64,000 nt of DNA from Tanypteryx hageni (Eukaryota > Arthropoda > Insecta > Odonata > Petaluridae). The position numbers and the translations under genes are program-made. The first letter of the stretch is position 1; each line of letters starts with the position of its first letter. Of the stretch, positions 23,192 to 36,808 are shown in pieces. Below the pieces are notes generated by a model. The model was not told where the DNA came from and searched no databases. It saw nothing but the letters and a program-made list of their open reading frames with translations. The stretch is from positions 61,254,057-61,318,056 of the forward strand of contig CM054120.1 of NCBI GenBank assembly GCA_028673005.1. Reading direction: 5' to 3'.

Positions 23192-26100
23192 CGTTTAATG
23201 GGTTGTTGTGTAAGTTATTGTATAAAACCTTTTTTCTAAAACATACCGCGCCTAGGTAAAACTAACGACATGTTATTCAAGTATTAAATGAACTCGCCTA
23301 AATATTATAAAAATATGGATATAGTATCATAATTAGATATACTCCATTATCAGAAAGCGTAATAGATCTAAGTTGAACTCTCCTGGTAACAGGAGGGTTT
23401 AATTGTCGAAAAACTTTGCCGAACAAAATTTCAATTTAAGAGCGTAGCAAAACCAGCTCACGAAACCGAAATTTTCTCTCCGAGAATGACTTTACCTTTT
23501 AAAAATGCACGCCATAATTCCTCCCCCATCCGAATCATTTGAACGGGATGCCTCTTTAAGATGCATTATTGGGCGAATCCTTAGAAGGAATTCCATCGGA
23601 ACTGTCTTCCTCTTTTTTCCCTCGAGCTCAAAAATTTCATCCAACTCTGTTTCGTGACGCTTTCCAGGCATCTATACTTTGCGTGCTTTCATATTTCTCT
23701 TTCGAAGATGTTGCCTTATAGATTAAAATGCCCGAATTCAAAGGAATCGATTAAAAAATATATATTGAGCTGCTTCCGTGCGACCGAAGAACCTGATTTA
23801 TGTCACTATCTCCTGTAAAGACTCTCTCTCTCTTTATCCCCGTATCTTTCTTCTTATCCTTCTACGGCCATCCCATTTACGACTTCGTCATGCATCGGAC
23901 GCAGAACTTCGAATGAGAACAGTTTTTTTTTCATGGCAGGAACTAATGAACGAATAGGCTCATTTGGATCGTTCGATTGTCACTGAACGAAGGAGACGCA
24001 GTCGCAATTATAAAGTACACGACGGTTTTTTTTCGGAAGTCTCATTATGACGACGTCAAACACGGATTATGCTTATTTGATCATGCTTTTCTAAATAAAG
24101 CGTATTGCTATTTTATTATAATAATCAACGTACGATAATCTTTCCTAAACGAATGATGGCACGCGATTAATGTTATAATGTTGTTTTTAATATTCTCAAA
24201 GAGCTCTCACCCAGGAAATTGTTAAAAATCGATATGCGGTCACGCTGGATGTTATTTCAAGTTACTAAGCATCGGATGAAGTACAGGTATACACAAGTAG
24301 GTTGCATTTAAATGCCGTTTAAAAAATGTTTTCTAATGTTTTCTCGAGTAAAATTTATAAGCAATTAATGATTTTGTAGTTTTTTATGTGTGATGGTCTA
24401 CGTTTCTGGATCGTTGACTTGTACTCTAATTATGGATAGAATTACTTCATTAATCGTGAATGCGTATCACTTAAATGAAATCGATCTCGGCGTGTTTCGT
24501 AAAACGTTATAACGCTTACATGTTCAGTGAATAAAAATTGAACTTGTGAGCAGAAAAAAATACTGAAAATTTTCTGCAGTTAATGCGAAAATTTATTTCC
24601 TTATTTGACCTTAAATTATATTTGATACTACCTATTACCTCATTCGCCTAATGGTGACATTATTTATATTGTATAATTTTTCCTGTCGAATTGCAAAATG
24701 AAAAATCATGTGCGTACTTTTGATCAAGATTCAATAAGTGGAAGTAGAACGTGAATTTATCCCTCGTATAATTGACATATAAAATGTGTTACCGATCTTA
24801 GATCAAAGTTCATCGCTGAGGTAATTCTTAACAAATTTGAACTGTTCAGTAAGTTATATTCCCACATCAATCATAAAATAGCTATTCTCCGTAGCAATTC
24901 ATCGTTCGTTGATTTTTATGGAACCCCATCATTTTAAAATGAGATCTTTATCAAATCATTCATCTAAATTCCAACAATTACTAAATTTTATCCGTCGTTT
25001 CTTCATTCTATTCCATTCTTAAGAATAAAAGACATTTTATGCCATATTTACTGATTTATAACATTAGTTATGATAAACAATTACCACCAGAAGGGAAAAA
25101 ACATTTTTGAAAACGGTAGTTAGTCATAAGGGTAGTTTCTGTGATTAAAATCAGCATGTCCGTTTAAAAGATTGAAGCAGTTATGTAAATGCAAAACCGT
25201 TATTTTATCGGAATCAATGAAGAAAATATAGTCAATAAAATGGATATAATATTTTCATTACTTGGTGGAAGTAATTTCTAGAGTGAATTTATTTCTTTCC
25301 TTTTTCGCTACGTAATTTTATTGAAGAGCAGAGGCATTCATTTAGGCCTTCATTTTAAGAGGATTCCGAGCGATCCGGAAGATAAATGGTCTATACCGAA
25401 ATTTCTATCCGATATTCAACGTAAGAGAAAAGCGTGTGGAATTCATAAAAAAGCGCTGGGAATCTGTATGGATTATCTAAATACACTTTACCTCCCGTTC
25501 AACTTCATGCGGAACATTCAAGTTTCATTTAAATTTTCCAAGGACGTGAGAATGACTTCGTGATAGAATTTTTTTTAAAATTATCCTTCTAGAATGACGT
25601 TCTTTTCGATACCGTTCCAAATTGACTCCGCGTTTTATTACAGAGACCTCGAAAACTAATTTTACGAAAATCAGGAAATTTTATTTTTTATCGTTAATGC
25701 AGCCGTTATTTTTAAGATGTAGTTAACAAGTTATATCACGTGAAATAATTTTGATGAAATACTGGAAATACAATACGCATGCTGCCGTTTTGTATGTGGA
25801 GTCAACGTTGAGGCAGGAATAGAATTTTATAAAATAATCAGACCCACAGTTTTCCTGAGGTTACAACGTTACACACTCCAGTTTTCACGGTCCAGATGCG
25901 TCAGCTCGTAATTAAGCATTCACACGTGCCAAACTCTTGCGGCGGGGCACATTTGAGTGACTCTAGGGAAAAGAATGCAAGTCCTGCTGCTTTACATTAT
26001 AAATGACGAGGGAGAGGGATTTTGCGGTAAACCACTTTTAGGTAAGAGTGTGATTAAGCAAAGGGGTAGATACTCGTCAGAGAGTGAGAGAGGGTGGGAG

Positions 26101-27388
26101 ACGGTTGCATAGGAATGGGAGGCAGAGAGCTGTCAGAGTTGAGAGGAGAGAGAAAGGGAGAGAGAGGGAGAAAGAGAGAGAAAGAGACTTGATGGGAGGG
26201 CTGAGTGGCAAGGAAGTGGCGCGAGGGATGGAATTCATGGGAAAACCGTGGCAGGAGGAGAGGGGTTGGGTGTTGGGGCGGATTGATACGGAGCAAACGA
26301 GAAAGGGTAAAAAGGAAACGCGACCGGGAGAGAGTTTCCAAAAATAGAAGCTGGATATTAAAAAAAGATGTAATGACTCCCTCCTTTTGCAGAAAATTGA
26401 GAAAAATATGAGATGTTCCATGTTTGAGAAATGTTATGCTGTAATTCGAGTTAGGTTTAATCTGCCTCGCTCGCTCCTGGATGGTGTCGTCTCTTGGAGC
26501 GAGTGAAGATGTTATGGAAGGGGGTTAGATTGATGCCTTGAATCGCTTCTCCAACGCGTTTGCAAGCGAACACCTTAACGCTCTTTATCTCTTGGAAATT
26601 TTTATTTATCACAACTGGGCCTGCTGAGGAATGAAGTTTCTCCCACGCTCATTGTCTGATATTCTATAGGATGGTGCGAGTAAATGATATGGGGGACCAT
26701 CACTATAGGTAGTCTGTCCTTAGACCGGTCCATGAATATCATTGGTTAAACCCGATTCTTCACATACTCCCCTTTTCCGCAGTCTTCTTAATTTCTTAAT
26801 GGCCCTCTTTACGCCTGAAACCGTTTCCTTTCTGTTTATTCTTATGCTTTTTCTGTTTTCCTTCTACTGCGTCTTTAACCATGCTCGCTCTCTCTCCCTT
26901 TTCTCACGTAATTTCCGATCCAGTATCTTTTCATTTGCCTTATGATCTCTGCAATCATTAAGTTTTCAGCAAAAACGTTTAGAGTATATTAAGAATATCA
27001 GCAGTTTAAAATTGGTTTGCGTAATTTTTTCAAGCAGTTTCCAATTTGTTTGAACAAAAAGTCATTGCAACAGTTTTCTCTAAGAATTTCATTTAATTCA
27101 ATATGTTAATGGCATAAACCTATACACCATATAACATGAGATATTCCCATCCTAGCTGGATGGTCATTATTTATGAGGCCCCACCTTTCCCGATTTTAAG
27201 TATCCGGCAAAGGACTAAATGAAGGTCAGATATATCGATTTCAGAATTTTAAAAATGGCGCACCAGCCTAGATTACTTTCCTTTAATCGATTTGGAAGAG
27301 GAGGAACTTTTTGGCCTTATAAAATAATGTGGAAAATCGATAATTATTCTATATTGTGTGTAATGGCCAAGTTTTTTTGTCGCTCTAA
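22260..27388. other. No gene: long AT-rich stretch with (TA)n and GA-rich DNA
   Basis: (TA)n lies at 23092-23129 and 23141-23188, split by catacatatca. GA-rich DNA at 26084-26340 opens frames on both strands, which is an artefact. An 80-codon frame at 25321-25563 has no recognisable domain. Confidence 0.5.
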
Positions 27389-27396
27389 TTCATGTG

Positions 27397-27452
<56 letters not shown>

Positions 27453-27460
27453 CACATGAA
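27389..27460. repeat. Perfect 72-bp palindrome: (AT)26 with inverted unique flanks
   Basis: TTCATGTGTT (27389-27398), then 52 bp of AT repeats, then AACACATGAA (27451-27460). Confidence 0.9.
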
Positions 27461-28096
27461 TAACTATGATTGATGAAAAATTAATAGAAACCTCTTGCCA
27501 TCCACGTACTCTGACAATTCTGTTGTTAGCATTTTGGTTGATAGGGTATCTATAAAGACCCATTGTTTAAATTAATAAGCTAAACTTAAAAAATAAATCA
27601 ACTCCGAATTATATAAATTATTATAGACTAGGAATATTTCATTTATTTCTTCCGCTGAAGTGATATATTTGATACATTAAGTTAAGCTTAAAAAATTAAA
27701 TTTCAGGCAAATAATTTCAAATATATTTTATCTACATTTAATTTCCCTATCAAAGTATGATTATTTTCGACGACTTTTCTTTTTCACCTCCCAGTCAAGG
27801 CATACTCAGCATCTACAGCTAGATGAACGACATTCCTGTAATCAGCCTGATATTTTTCTTCGCATTTGGAGGTTTGGGTGGATTTTTGACACACCGGTCC
27901 TACGATTATAATCCTTCGTTCTACTTTCAATGACCTTCAACCCAGAGTCGGTCATATATGAAGAGAGTCGTCTTTTTCATGGCTTTTAACCTTAAGGAAA
28001 AATGTGAGACTTGAAACAGAAAGGAAGATACGTCGAGTGTTAAACTTTCAACCGGAGTTGAGAAAGTAAAAGGGAACATGTAAGATAAAGGGGGGA

Positions 28097-28222
28097 GAAA
28101 AAGCGAGAGAGAGCGAATGAGAGAGAGCGAATGAGAGAGAGCGGATGAGAGAGAGCGAATGAGAGAGAGAGTGAATGAGAGAGAGCGAATGAGAGAGAAC
28201 GATTGAGAGGGTGAATGAGAGA
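28097..28222. repeat. 14-bp minisatellite gagagagcgaatga
   Basis: Roughly nine copies with small changes (cggatga, gtgaatga, acgattga) inside a GA-rich block that runs to about 28620. Confidence 0.85.
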
Positions 28223-29676
28223 GATATGTAGAGAGAGAATGGATAAGGAACTACTCGGAATCAAACGGAGGAAAGCAAAAAAATGTCAAGGAGAGAGAAG
28301 TGGAAAAACGACACAAATCGGTTCACGGAGCGGAGAATAGGTGGGGAGTGGGCGAAAAGGAGAGAGTACGGAAAGGTGAAGGAAAGAGAGGGAAACGGGA
28401 ATTGCAGCAGAAATAAATGGAGAGAGAGAGAGAGAAAGGAGTTTGAAGGTTAGGAGCAGGAGAGATGTGAGGATGACAAGCAGGAGAATGGGGTCTGAGG
28501 GAGGAGGGGAGTAGAGGATTCTATGGACGGAAGATTCAGAGAAAGGGTAGGGATGAGGGCGATGGGAAGGAGCAGATTGGATGCCAGGGATAGGATTGTC
28601 AACTGGGTCTCTCAAGAGGTCGTGAAACGAGGGTGAAATAGTTCCCCTAAAGTCGTAGTAAGAAAACTGAAGAAATTGGGTAATTGCAGGGAAATGATGA
28701 AAGAAAATTGGAAATAGTACTCTTTATCTAGAGTATGATAATTATTTTGTCTAATTCTACTCCCTCATAGACAAAGTGAGTGAAATTTTGTAAATATAAA
28801 CCAGAATTGGTTTATTTTGTGCAACCTTTTCGCAAAAAAAGTAAGTGAGCGTGAATAATTAAAGAGGAGGTTTATGAATAATGCACGTAGTAAAGGTGTA
28901 AAAACATGAAAATCGGTAAATATATTATTATATTTTAAAATATACTTCTAATAACCTAATTAATACATATTAATCTTTACATTTTTATATAAAAGTTAAT
29001 TCTTTTGAGGTATTCCAACTTTTAAGCGAACTATATTAATCTATTACCTTTCACCTCTCATCGCATTTACCCCTCTCTTGTATCGTCCGTAAGCTATCTT
29101 CTCAAAGTACTTATATCTATTTATAGAAGATATGTAAACCTCCATCTAGAGAATTTTTGAGTTCATTTAACTCAAAGTTCGATCGTACTTATTGTATACA
29201 TGATCTGTAATGTTCTGTTAAGTAAGTAATTTCATACGCATTATTTGTTTCTGGTTGATTGCATTTGTTTTTTCTGAACATTTTAATCGATACTTAAACT
29301 TACACCGTCGTTCATGGTTGATATTATTTCAAAAGTATGATTAATAATCTGAAAGAATGGCCGTGCACGTTATGAGAAATATGTACCAATCACTATACGT
29401 TGCAAAACAATGCTGCTTACGCCTGATAAGTTTTAATAATCTCGTTGGAATTATCAATAAGAATATAACATTATTAAGGTGAGCTCCGCTGTCGTATTTT
29501 ATGGTTTAATACTAAACTGAACCATGTATTAATACGCTATATAGAATTTCACACAAATCAAAGTAAGATGGTTCTCAATTTTTAGGAAATATTTTCATGG
29601 TTTTTAATTCCAAGCACGTCCAAAATTTTATCTATAATTATAGAAAAGATAATGTCTTCCGTTCTATACTCTGAAG
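28223..29676. other. No gene: GA-rich then AT-rich
   Basis: Minus-strand frames at 28040-28264 and 28286-28615 are low-complexity Ser/Leu/Pro artefacts of the GA-rich DNA. Confidence 0.5.
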
Positions 29677-29945
29677 CAGGGGTGGCGAAATCTATCAAAT
29701 CTTGGAGCCGCGTTCAATAATCCATAGAAGTTTGATAGCTGCGGAAATCGCACAATCTTTACATTAAATTCATCTACAGTGTACACATCCCGTATTTGAA
29801 GAATTCCAGAGAATATGGGTCCTCTAGTCTAGACCGACTGTGGGCAAACACTTGACGAGGCGGGCCGCATCAGCAGTTGCGGGTATTTGAGTGGGCCGCA
29901 TTAATATAGGCGAGTGCATCGGTGGGTCGCATTAGGGTTCACCAG
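29677..29945 (+). mobile_element. hAT-like terminal sequences
   Basis: CAGGGGTGGCGAAATC (29677-29692) and, 150 bp on, actgtgggcaaacacttgac followed by gaggcgggccgcat resemble hAT/Charlie-type ends (CAGxGGTGGGCAAAC ... GGGCCGCA). The phrase gtgggccgcatta recurs at 29891. No transposase and no matched second end were found. Two nested or rearranged copies are possible. Confidence 0.45.
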
Positions 29946-32900
29946 GAAAATTAATAGAGAGAATGAGAAGGATCATATTAGTAAAAATCAACGATTTTAT
30001 TTACTAGGAAATATTTTCCGGCCATTATTTTAAATTTTAATTAATGCAAAATTTTTAATGTGAAATTATCTATATCGCATTTCACGTTTCGTTTTCATAA
30101 TTGCATCGCGGTCCGCATAAAATGCTCTCGCGGACCTGAAGTGGCACGGGTTTCTTTTATAAATCAAAGTATAATCCGCACTTTAAGGAAAAAGGGCCGC
30201 ATGAAGATCGAGAGCCGCTATTTAGCTATTCTTTCCCTAAAACAAATAATTCGTGGAAATTTTAGGCACACGCGCGACTATATCCTACAAATAAGGCAAC
30301 CCAGCGGCAATAAAAGCGCGGTGTGCTGCATACTCTGGAGGAAACGTCCTATGATTTACTATGGTCCGAGATAACACAACAGGGAATTAGGGAATATTAC
30401 CTCGTTATGTCTATTGGAGGTACCAAACAATAAGACAAGTATTTTTAATTGCTTGTTCTTGAATGTGGTCTTAAATAATATTATCGGAAGAGCTTCCGAA
30501 TATGTATGTAATCCTTCATCGATATTTCAATTTCTTATTGTATACACAATCAACAAAATATTCTTTAGTAAGTAATGGTTTTTACGTATTGTTTCATGTT
30601 AGTTACATATATTGTATTTCTAAACATTGACGTACCAATTCCTGATTTTTTTTCTGCAGCGTTTTCTAGCAGTTTTGTTTTATAATTGATCTATTCGTTT
30701 CCGCCCATCATCCTCAAAAATCGATCTCGAAATGATTTCGAAATAATGAAAACATTAGAAACTAATCGATAAAAATATAATAATGCTGTTATTTTTGTTA
30801 ATTTTTTTAATCTCTAAAAAAATACGCGTGAAATGATGAATTTGATAATCTTTAGCACAATACAAACAGCAGGCATTCAAGAGTGGAGAAATAATGATAT
30901 ACTTTTAAGTAAAACTATTTACATTTGAAAGCATTAGGAAAATTACAATAAAACATAGAGAAACTTAAGTGACAGAATCGATAGTTTATATTTTTAAAAT
31001 AATGTTATGGTAATTGAAAAAGAAGTGAATCCGTAAATTAAGGATGACAACAAAATTTAGGCTTCCACAAGTTTATGTTGATTTCTTATGTCAAAGACTT
31101 AAAATAACGCTGTAATTCACTTGAGAACTAATTTATTCAACTTTCCGGGGATAATACTGATCAACAAATGAGTAAGTAGAATACTTTTAGTTCCATGTCT
31201 AACAGTGAATCAGCAGTCTGTGAAACTACATTTCTCACTACGGAAAGCAATTTCTGCTTCAATCTTCTCGGGCATGCGACCGTCTACTCTTCATAACTGT
31301 CCGATTAACGTTGCAACCATTAGTTCTCCTATTAGTCCTTTATCTCTTTCAGTTCCCTTTGTATTTCCTTTTTTCTTATCCTTCGCCCAATCATTCTAAC
31401 TGTTCTCTTTTCTCAACCACTTGAAACAAGTTTACTCTATTTCTCATTTTGCATTGTCCAAATCTCGCTGTATGATAGACTTCCCTTTCGATTTAGACTT
31501 TTGATGGACAGTTAAAGAAGAAAATAGCGGAGATATAACTACATATTATGTATAACCATCCATTTTATTTTTCCCATCGTGAATTGACAATGTAAATGGA
31601 GGTTTGTAACTCGGTATATTTAATGTTAGCTCAGGATAGTTCTGTCTAATTTTTATTAATTTTTATTTTATTCGTGATTTTTCGTCTGATGGAGTAACAC
31701 TTTTTCACATATATTATAAATGTCTGAAGTTGCAGTTTATTCTGTTTTAGGTTTGTGATATTTATTTCTGAACTCCGCTTAAAACTCGAGCCATTCTGAA
31801 AATTTGTTATCTTTGAAATAATTGCGTCGCATTTACACGGAGATGCAATTTGTAAACGTCGCATTTGTGTTTCATCTATTTTATTTTGAAAATCCCTGAT
31901 TTTCTCTCAAATTTTTGTTCGGAGAGAAAATAATTCCTTTTCTGCCAATTTTATGACATGGGTAATAGTAACATTACAAATTACTAGAAATTATTTCAAA
32001 CAATATGCTATCTTTGGCACAATATGTGTAGGTTAACAAAAGTACTTAGTTCCGGGGCAAACTACATATCTAGTCAAATAATCATGTCGAAGCTAAAAGA
32101 TAGAAATATTTGTGTTATAGCACAATTATTTATTGTAAAATAAGTATTGAATTACATACGGTCTAAATTTATTACGATTTGAAGGAGATTATTTCAATAA
32201 AAATAACACTAAATATATTTTATGATTGAATAAATTTTTTTCGATGGTTTTCCTAAATTATTGCATCAGAGATTTTAATTTAATAGTAATTATACTGCAT
32301 TCCATGCTACCATTTTATCCAGAAAATAATATTACTTATTATATTTTTATTCTTTTGGATATGATTAACTGATTCGTACGCAAACCCTAGCAACTTTTAG
32401 CATTCACCACCCATGCAGGAGAAACAGTGCAGAATAACTTTCCAGCGATATTATCAACACTAATCGAATGCTTGAGTAACACTAATTTGTATGATTTCGA
32501 AGAAGAAAGCTTAAGACAAGGAATATATTATTTTTTTAATATGTATATTAAATAAGAGTTGGTAGTTAAATGGAGAATTTATGAAACATTTCAGCAGTCG
32601 AAACCTTGGAACGCAAATGGTTTGCGACGATGTCTACTCTTATTGCGTAAGTTAAACAGAGTACGTCATTGGAATTTTAATTTTCGCCTCCCGAATTTTA
32701 AAACTTCCTCGCCGAGAGACTCATAGCGGATTTAGCACATGGAGTATCGTTTTGTCTCAGCGAAAGAGTTTATATATTTCTCGAAAAATGGATCATCTTT
32801 GGGAGCCATGTAATCGATTAGGTTAACTTACTCATCCCCCTTTAACTTCAACCATCTCACCGTAACAGTATTTACGTTGACGTTTAAGATTGAAGCGTGC

Positions 32901-35900
32901 GAGAGATGGAGAAACAAGGCATATGAGAAAATATACCGTGTCATTTTTTCTCGGCTTGTTTTTCTTTCCTCCTACTCCTCCCTAATGTAAACCTACAGCT
33001 ACTTCCACTCCCCCATAAGCAAATGAAGCATCTCGAAATTTAATTCTCAGGAAAATTGTTTACATTTTCTCCCTGCCCCCGTGCTTGAAGCTCCGGCATG
33101 AGAAAAGCCAAACCCAACCCCTTCTCCTTCGCCTTCCACTCGTTCAATACTTCCAAAATATTTCCCTCCCTTCAACCCTCTCACCGCTCACACGAGGAAC
33201 GCACCCACCCAAAACCTCCGACGGGTTTTGACTACACAAGTGGAATAAAAGTTGTGTACGAAGACGGATATTCTTCATGCATACATATAAAAGAAGGAAT
33301 ACAGAGAATATAGATGAGATTAAATGTCATATTGGAAGAAGATGGTTTTCCATAGAAGAAGAGACACTAACGCAGATTGAGCTGTCCGATTCTTTGATAT
33401 GATACCAAGATTGCCAGAGGAAATTAACATAAATTATTTCGATGTGGTCTTTTTGTGCATTGTCTAGGTTTCTGTCAATATAAATGGCATGGGTGACGTT
33501 CGCTGTTACTAGGGAAGAAGATGTTACCATCCGGAAATAAATTACCATAGAATTTCGACCACTCTGACCTCCAAGAAAGGCTACTCAGAGGTCTGCGGCC
33601 TACCTTGAAAATGGAAGTTCGAAAACACTAAGTGATTTGCATCATTACACTATATCCATAATCTTGAGTCGAAATTAATTATAGATATCAAATATTATAT
33701 TTGCATAAAATATTACATTCTAAGAAAAGCCCAAAATTCCAGCTATCTCGAGAATGCCAGAAGATGCATCCGCAGCCTTGATTTTGGAAGCTCAAGAGTT
33801 TCTTTTTATTCAGCGGAAAAAAAGCTTTTCTATAGCTGTAAAAATTATTTTTATTTTTATATAGAATTGTATGGCAACGGTTGTTCGAGGAATATAATGA
33901 AACAACCCCTCTCAAGGAAGAAGTATTTTTATATATGTTTCGCTAAATAAGTGTTAACGATATTTGTTTTTATTAAATCTTCTATTTGAGAGGTGGAGAT
34001 AGTGGATTTTTGTTTTGTCGAAGTTCCCCGAAAAACGGCTGAGAAACACTGGGGCATAGAATAAAACGGACTTTTTTTATATCTTAGGACAGGTTTTATG
34101 ACTGTCGTTTCGATTTTATATTTTTTCATTAATTCGCTCTGTTAGATTTTTATTAAACTTTTCCTCAATAAAGAAGTTCATTACATTTTCATGAAATTTT
34201 AAATGATTTAATGGGAGTTAAAAATTGGTAAATGTATACAATGTGATAAAATTAATCTAATAAAATCATATTAGAATTAATCCCAATCATTACTCCGATG
34301 CAAATGGGAGGGTAATAAATTTTAATGCATACGAAGTTGGGGAGTTAATACAACATTGTTAACATGGCTTTGAATGAGATATATATATATATATCCCCAA
34401 TGTCATTCATAAGTTTCATTTTTTAGTTTCATTCACTTATCACTAATTTCGTTAAATTCGTAATCCATATTAAGAGGTTTTTAATGCATATTTTACCGAT
34501 TCTTAATTACTGCAATACCTCAAAAAGAAATCCTACTGGAAAAATAAACATAGCTTCAATTATAGGTTCAAATCAATTCTATAAAGGCCATAAGATAATT
34601 ATATTGATATAGTTGCTTGGACTAATTAAATTAATTGTTTCTCTCTTTAAAAATGTGAAATTTTTCATAAACCTGTTTTTGCTAGAGCTGCAGTAGTTCG
34701 TATTTACATACTATTTACATACGAGTTTATGTTGAGGGAGAACACGTTTTCTGAGTAAATCAAATCTAAATCCGCTTCCGGATGCAAACACGAAGGCTAA
34801 CCAAGCAAAATCTTTGTAAACAAAGAGGAGTCGTGTATCGCCAAGCTTTGCTCACTCACGTGCTTTTTTCCGACTTTATTGGTTTCCCTCTCCACGATCC
34901 GTACTACTCCTCTCTTCCTCTGCCCACTCCCCATCTTCCCATCCCATCCCTCCTCCCACGCCGTCCTCTATTTTCCAACCCCTTTGGCCCTCCCGTAGTC
35001 ATAATTAATTCCTCCCCCTCCCGTTTCTTTGTTCTTTGAGTGAAGTTGAGACATGAGAGCTTATTGGCGCATCCTTATTTGGTACAATGAATCCATTGCA
35101 CGTACTTCCCGAACGCTTTCTTATGTTTTCTTGTAACCATCTTTGATTCGTCTTATAATTTTGCTATTACGCTTCAAAATTTCGTCAAGTACGTCGTTAT
35201 GTACAATCGTGTATTGTAACTCCCAGAAATGTGACGGTTATGCTTAATGCTTACGACAGTCATAGAAGCCGCGCCAAATCTGCAGTATAAAAGAATTTTC
35301 TCAGTCAATATGTTTTTGGTAACTGCATCTAAAACACATAAAATGCTGTAACCAGAAGATGTTTCACTTTTTTCAACAATATTACCGGCTGCAAAACAAG
35401 GAGGAAGAAACATGTTTATCATGTTTGCAGCTAAGGCTGGTATAGATTTGCGAACGAAAAGAAAATATCTACTATTATTATTATTATTATTACTATTATT
35501 ATTATCTATTATTGCAAATTTAAAAATATTCCATTTATTTTATATGCATTTCCCTGGTATGATCGAGTTTTGCAAATGACAGTAAGATAATGCGGGAAAT
35601 GTAATTTTCCTACTTAAAACTTGGATAAGGAAAAGTACTTGATTTGAGCAAACACGCCAACGAATTGGATAATCTTGTTGCAAGAAATATAATTTTGAAA
35701 TATGCTAAGTTATAGAGAAGCCACGTTCCTTCAAACTCCGTACACAGAAGTGATTAGATACGGTAATTTAACTTTAATGGTTTGATAATTTAACTTTAAA
35801 CAACCTCAGATGATTGTCTTATGTCTAGCGTTTAAAAGTTCTGATTTCCCAGTTCTAGATTTACCATTGATAATTTCGTTTAATCCATTTCTAGCTCAAT

Positions 35901-36507
35901 GAGAGAGTAAATAAAAATAGTATAAATGCAATTTATTGCCTTAGAGCTAACAATGTAATAGAATTTCACTGATCTCCTGTGGATTATGCAAAACACGAAT
36001 CCGTTATTGTTGTTGGGTGGCCTAACTCATAGGATGTTTTCCCTTTATGCGCGTTAATTTACCCGAAACAAAACTAAATGGATGCAATTAAGTATTAACA
36101 GAACAATTATAGACGCCTGTAGTATTGAAAGCCAGGAAATGTTTCCTAAAAAATAGAACTTTCTTATTTGCAAATATTTTCAGAATTATTTATTAGCACG
36201 TGCGTTAAACAATTGCAAACTTGGTTTTAAACTCTCATATATAAATAAAGAGCTCATCCCCATACCATTCTCATCTTATTGATAATTTGCACGAGATAAT
36301 TAAAAACGTATTGGGTGCAAGCAGAATTCCGTTTTTTGTTTATTTCCCATACCGTGCGTAACTTGTCTTTTATATCTCTTAAATTCGCACCTAGATTAGT
36401 ATGTTAAATTTTATTCTCCTTTTTGCCATAAAAAGTCTGTTTTACTGCACTTCAGAAAAAATATTCCGTTAATTTCATTTTGGATTAGGAGAAAGTATAT
36501 TGTAACC
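29946..36507. other. No gene: AT-rich stretch
   Basis: Frames of 60-104 codons (30060-30374 +, 33098-33313 +, 33327-33548 -, 34782-35039 +) show no motif. A (TTA)n lies at about 35470-35513, a short (TA)n at 34379-34396 and CT-rich DNA at 34900-35030. Confidence 0.5.
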
Positions 36508-36808
36508 TATCCTATATGAACAACAAAAGTGGAATACTCCTTTAGCCAAAACAACTAGAGGGCTGCAAAACCCAATGCATTTCGCCCACAAGGTGGGCAT
36601 CGTCAGGGGTAGAACCTGTTTCAACAGTGACTGGAAGCCAACTTGGCTTCCAGTCACTGTTGAAACAGGTTCTACCCCTGACGATGCCCACCTTGTGGGC
36701 GAAATGCATTGGGTTTTGCAGCCCTCTAGTTGTTTTGGCTAAAGGAGTATTCCACTTTTGTTAGTTTTGGCCAAAGTTATTGAGCTACTATCAATTATCC
36801 TATATGAA
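36508..36808. mobile_element. Penelope-like inverted pair: perfect 241-bp palindrome with 13-bp target duplication
   Basis: Arms 36522-36641 and 36643-36762 are 120-bp perfect inverted copies around one base (36642). The right copy runs on for 33 bp (36763-36795), absent from the left. The whole is bracketed by tatcctatatgaa at 36508-36520 and 36796-36808. An inverted partner truncated relative to the main copy, plus a target duplication of this size, fits Penelope-like retroelements. No coding sequence is present. The 60-codon minus-strand frame is the palindrome itself. Confidence 0.7.
36674..36714 (+). ncRNA. Hammerhead-ribozyme-like fold in the Penelope-like element
   Basis: The order is stem I ACCC (36674-36677), core CTGACGA (36678-36684), stem II GCCCAC/GTGGGC (36686-36691, 36695-36700), core GAA then A (36701-36704), 2-bp stem III AT/AT with a GC loop (36704-36709), T (36710) as the cleavage-site base, and stem I GGGT (36711-36714). 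One extra T (36685) before stem II departs from the canonical fold. Hammerheads are documented in Penelope-like pseudo-LTRs. The mirror copy is on the minus strand in the left arm. Activity is not shown. Confidence 0.45.

Noticed and set aside
28040..28264. CRISPR-like regular repeat
   Set aside because: 14-bp contiguous GA-rich units without spacers in eukaryotic DNA: a minisatellite.
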